Shown here piece by piece: positions 38,326-40,434 of a stretch of 40,434 nucleotides of DNA. This stretch comes from a virus. The translations under genes and the position numbers were made by a program. The notes beneath the pieces were generated by a model. It was not told where the DNA came from. It saw nothing but the letters and a program-made list of their open reading frames with translations, and made no database searches. The stretch is taken from IMG/VR virus record IMGVR_UViG_3300035180_000953, positions 1 to 40,434 of that record; one strand, given 5' to 3'. Positions within the stretch are counted from its first letter, which is position 1. Each line of letters begins with the position of its first letter.

Positions 38326-38895
38326 ATGACTGAACTTATAACAACACTGAACAAAATCCGAGAGCATGCACCATGCGCTAGTGGCTGGAAAACGCTGCTA
38401 AAGTCCCTTAACAAAGAAACAGCGGATAACGAGCCACTGTCATTCCGTACCATCTTCGAAAGCAATGGATTAGACGATGCACTCTGGTGTACCAGGGCAG
38501 CGCCCGAATATGCTAAAGAGTGGCGACTGTACGCCGTATGGTGTGCGCGTCGTGTCCAGCACCTAATAACAGACGAACGCAGCACTAATGCGATTGATGT
38601 AGCAGAAAGATATGCCAATGGAAGGGCCACTGAGGAAGAATTGACCGCCGCCCATGCAGTTGCCCTGAGAGCCCTGCAAGGAAGGGATGTAGCAGAGGCC
38701 GCCACAAGGACGGCAGTTGAGGAAGCCACCTTACGGGCAGCATGGGCAACTCGCAGGATAGCGCAGACAGATGTAGCCTATAAGGCAGCCTGGGAGGGGG
38801 AGCAGATAGAGGTAGCCTGGGAGGCAGCATGGGAGGAAGAAAGAGCTGCCCAGGAAGCGAAATTTTTACGGGTTATAACTGGTTCAACCAACTAA
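38326..38895 (+). CDS. Ala/Trp-repeat phage protein, paralogue of 1178-1849
   Basis: The product is 189 residues. The first 110 (IREHAPCASGWKTLLKSLNK, ESNGLDDALWC, RRVQHLITDE) are nearly the same as in the 1178-1849 protein. The C-terminal part is an Ala/Trp/Glu-rich helix (AAWEGEQIEVAWEAAWEEER), shorter and more acidic than its partner. The start follows the leader element CGAGAGGCTCAAAATG. It is the first gene behind the promoter at 38246. Function unknown. Confidence 0.8.
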   Translation: MTELITTLNKIREHAPCASGWKTLLKSLNKETADNEPLSFRTIFESNGLDDALWCTRAAPEYAKEWRLYAVWCARRVQHLITDERSTNAIDVAERYANGRATEEELTAAHAVALRALQGRDVAEAATRTAVEEATLRAAWATRRIAQTDVAYKAAWEGEQIEVAWEAAWEEERAAQEAKFLRVITGSTN

Positions 38896-38910
38896 CCCGA
38901 AAGGCTCAAA

Positions 38911-39297
38911 ATGGCAATGACGCGAAGAGACTACAAGATGATCTCTGACTGCATAGCAGACAATGCAATATATACATTCGGGATGAGCATAAAATCCCAG
39001 CAATCTGTAGAGAAGAAGCTGATGGCGACCGCAGACTCACTAGCTACTTGTCTTCAGGAAGCCGGCCTAAGCTTCAAAAGTGCCAAATTTCTAGAAAGGG
39101 CTTATGCAAAAAATCTTTCAATAGCAGTGGAATTGCACAAGACGTACCTTCACTATGAAGGTTTTATGAAAAAGAATGCTGCTGCAGTACCTAATACCTT
39201 CTGGGATGATGTTGACATACTCTTCTGGGTAATACAATTCGCCTACTGGATAGAAATAATGAACCAGCACCTTGAACAAGAAGATACCACTGACTAA
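38911..39297 (+). CDS. Early phage protein with MTRxDxKxI N-terminus (128 aa)
   Basis: It begins after CGAAAGGCTCAAAATG. The N-terminus MAMTRRDYKMISDCIADNAI matches that of the next gene (MTMTRKDFKLIAACIADQLS). A helical body follows, then an aromatic helix (WDDVDILFWVIQFAYWIEIM) that could be buried or membrane-associated. The N-terminal motif is common in small phage proteins of unknown role. Here the family is fused to a longer C-terminal part. Confidence 0.65.
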   Translation: MAMTRRDYKMISDCIADNAIYTFGMSIKSQQSVEKKLMATADSLATCLQEAGLSFKSAKFLERAYAKNLSIAVELHKTYLHYEGFMKKNAAAVPNTFWDDVDILFWVIQFAYWIEIMNQHLEQEDTTD

Positions 39298-39312
39298 CCC
39301 AAGAGGCTCAAA

Positions 39313-39507
39313 ATGACAATGACGCGGAAAGACTTCAAACTAATCGCTGCCTGCATAGCAGATCAGCTTTCTTACACCCACAGCCCGGATGGCGCTCTGG
39401 CCATTGAGAGACTGGCAAAAGAACTTGCTACCTGCCTATACTACAGCAACCCGAGGTTCGACAAAGATCAATTCATGGCGGCAGCCCTTCTGAAGAGGGC
39501 CTCATAA
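39313..39507 (+). CDS. Early phage protein, short MTRxDxKxI form (64 aa)
   Basis: The leader is CAAGAGGCTCAAAATG. The motif MTMTRKDFKLIAACIADQLS is followed by LAKELATCLYYSNPRFDKDQFMAAALL, the usual end of this small phage family. It resembles the N-terminal part of the gene before it, so the two are tandem paralogues of different length. The stop overlaps the next start (TAATG). Confidence 0.7.
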   Translation: MTMTRKDFKLIAACIADQLSYTHSPDGALAIERLAKELATCLYYSNPRFDKDQFMAAALLKRAS

Positions 39508-39671
39508 TGGAAACCTTAAAAGAAATCTTCATGCGCCGTGATGGCCTGTCTGCAGACGAAGCTGACGAACTTATCAGCGAAATGCAGGATGACGTAGCCC
39601 ACGGCGCAGACCCGGAAGAAGTGTTGTATAACCAGGGCCTAGAACCTGATTACATCTTCGAGCTTTTGTAA
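39507..39671 (+). CDS. Small acidic phage protein (54 aa)
   Basis: The ATG overlaps the stop of the gene before it (TAATG), so it is translationally coupled. The sequence has a helix (METLKEIFMRRDGLSADEAD), an acidic repeat of sorts (ELISEMQDDVAHGADPEEV) and an end LEPDYIFELL that is a signature of a widespread small phage family. It is likely an accessory protein without catalytic role. Confidence 0.75.
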   Translation: METLKEIFMRRDGLSADEADELISEMQDDVAHGADPEEVLYNQGLEPDYIFELL

Positions 39672-39765
39672 CATCTCTTGCCTGTACAGGTTCCAGCGCC
39701 CGCCCACACGCTGCCGCCTGTACCAACAAGCAATGTTGCTTGATGCAGTAACAAGGAGACTCAAA

Positions 39766-40227
39766 ATGAACACAGTAGACCAAGCCCCAGAAAACACCGT
39801 CCAGGAAGCGATTACCCTTGACCAACAACCGGCGGATGACTTCATGTCCCTGGACGACCTGCTCGCAGGCGCGACGGCTGATCTTGCGGAAGCCGCCCGG
39901 GCAAAAGCATCCAAGAAACTCATGACCCAGTCAGGTACCTGGGGCAAATCCCGCAAGGATTCTTTGCAGAAAGACACCGCGCAGGAAGTGCAACATTACT
40001 GGACACCTGTTGCGAACGTGGCAATGTTTGACGTACAAGTCTGCACGTACTGCGGCGCCCACCATCGTCACTTCAGGGGAGTATTCCAAGAGCAACAACA
40101 CAATACCAACGGAGTCACCCGCTGGTCGAAGTTTACGCCGGCTGAAAACCTCCCCCAGAGAGTTAAAGAAAACATTTTCAAAGTAGAGATGTGTGGAAGT
40201 TGCTGCTCCACGAAGGGCTGGATTTAA
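39766..40227 (+). CDS. Early protein with CxxC zinc motifs (153 aa)
   Basis: It starts at the ATG at 39766 after AAGGAGACTCAAA. The N-terminal part is acidic (LDQQPADDFMSLDDLLAGAT), then a basic segment (ARAKASKKLMTQSGTWGKSR). The C-terminal half has CTYCGAHHRHF and CGSCC near the end, suggesting a zinc-binding ribbon that may bind nucleic acid or host RNA polymerase. No family is recognised. Confidence 0.65.
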   Translation: MNTVDQAPENTVQEAITLDQQPADDFMSLDDLLAGATADLAEAARAKASKKLMTQSGTWGKSRKDSLQKDTAQEVQHYWTPVANVAMFDVQVCTYCGAHHRHFRGVFQEQQHNTNGVTRWSKFTPAENLPQRVKENIFKVEMCGSCCSTKGWI

Positions 40228-40229
40228 TC

Positions 40230-40346
40230 ATGCGCCCTTCTCATACTGTACCTGTCTGGCTTCAGGAAATTCTCTGGGGCGCCCTTATGGGAATCATCCT
40301 AGACCTTTTCGTCTTTGGGATACTGTACGCCGTTTCCTATCGCTAA
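40230..40346 (+). CDS. Single-pass membrane peptide (38 aa)
   Basis: The ATG lies two bases after the previous stop. The peptide begins MRPSHTVPVWLQEILWGALM and continues into a hydrophobic helix (GIILDLFVFGILYAVSY), ending in Arg. It resembles small phage inner-membrane proteins. No ribosome site of good quality is visible, so coupling to the previous gene is probable. Confidence 0.5.
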   Translation: MRPSHTVPVWLQEILWGALMGIILDLFVFGILYAVSYR

Positions 40347-40373
40347 CTGTTTCAATCACCCAGGAGCACCAAG

Positions 40374-40434
40374 ATGGCCCGACCAAAGAAGTTAATCCGA
40401 ACAGTTTACAAAAACATCGCCCTGCCTGAAGACC
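40374..40434 (+). CDS. N-terminus of a small basic phage protein (3' end outside window)
   Basis: The ribosome site CAGGAGCACCAAG precedes the ATG at 40374. Only 20 residues are inside the window (ARPKKLIRTVYKNIALPED), basic and then acidic. The pattern RPKK...V.KNI.LPED occurs in small phage regulatory-type proteins. The rest is beyond the right edge. Confidence 0.55.
   Translation, partial: MARPKKLIRTVYKNIALPED

Overview
The window is part of a tailed-phage genome, most likely a lytic podovirus-like phage. The evidence is a complete packaging and head block (two small-terminase-like proteins, large terminase, portal, scaffold, capsid), P22-type tail accessory proteins, large internal virion proteins, a lysis cassette, and a UDG-like/family A DNA polymerase fusion. 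I see no integrase, repressor, tRNA or bacterial housekeeping gene. The host cannot be named from sequence alone. Strong ribosome binding sites and near-consensus sigma70 promoters fit a Gram-negative, probably proteobacterial, host. Both ends cut through genes, so the genome continues outside the window.

Layout. (1) 1-9562, rightward replication and recombination genes: the 3' part of a Dda/RecD-like helicase, small conserved phage proteins, a PD-(D/E)XK nuclease, a membrane peptide, a P-loop ATPase, a probable ssDNA-binding protein ending in a strong terminator, a ParB-domain/DNA methyltransferase fusion, and the polymerase. (2) 9600-34455, leftward late genes. Read in transcription order from the right these are two TerS-like proteins, TerL, portal, a small protein, a GroES-like cochaperonin, scaffold, decoration protein, major capsid, head proteins, a gp4-like tail accessory protein, a cupin and a 2OG oxygenase, three ejection-type proteins, an ATP-grasp enzyme, tail fibre and baseplate-type proteins, and lysis genes. 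(3) 34456-35305, a long non-coding divergence region. (4) 35306-40434, rightward, probably early, small genes with their own promoters, terminators and a shared leader.

The most unusual feature is a family of twelve 40-bp inverted repeats, all with 18-bp arms and a 4-bp spacer. Eleven lie at gene boundaries. The twelfth lies inside the polymerase gene, exactly at the junction of its UDG-like and exonuclease/polymerase domains. Most copies have two distinguishable arm types, and arm order switches where transcription diverges. A second notable element is a tract of six exact-period 35-bp tandem repeats at 36436-36645 in non-coding DNA, a candidate replication origin or regulator-binding array. 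An ATP-grasp gene bracketed by palindromes in the late operon and a cupin/2OG-oxygenase pair between tail genes are the best candidates for uncharacterised phage enzymology.
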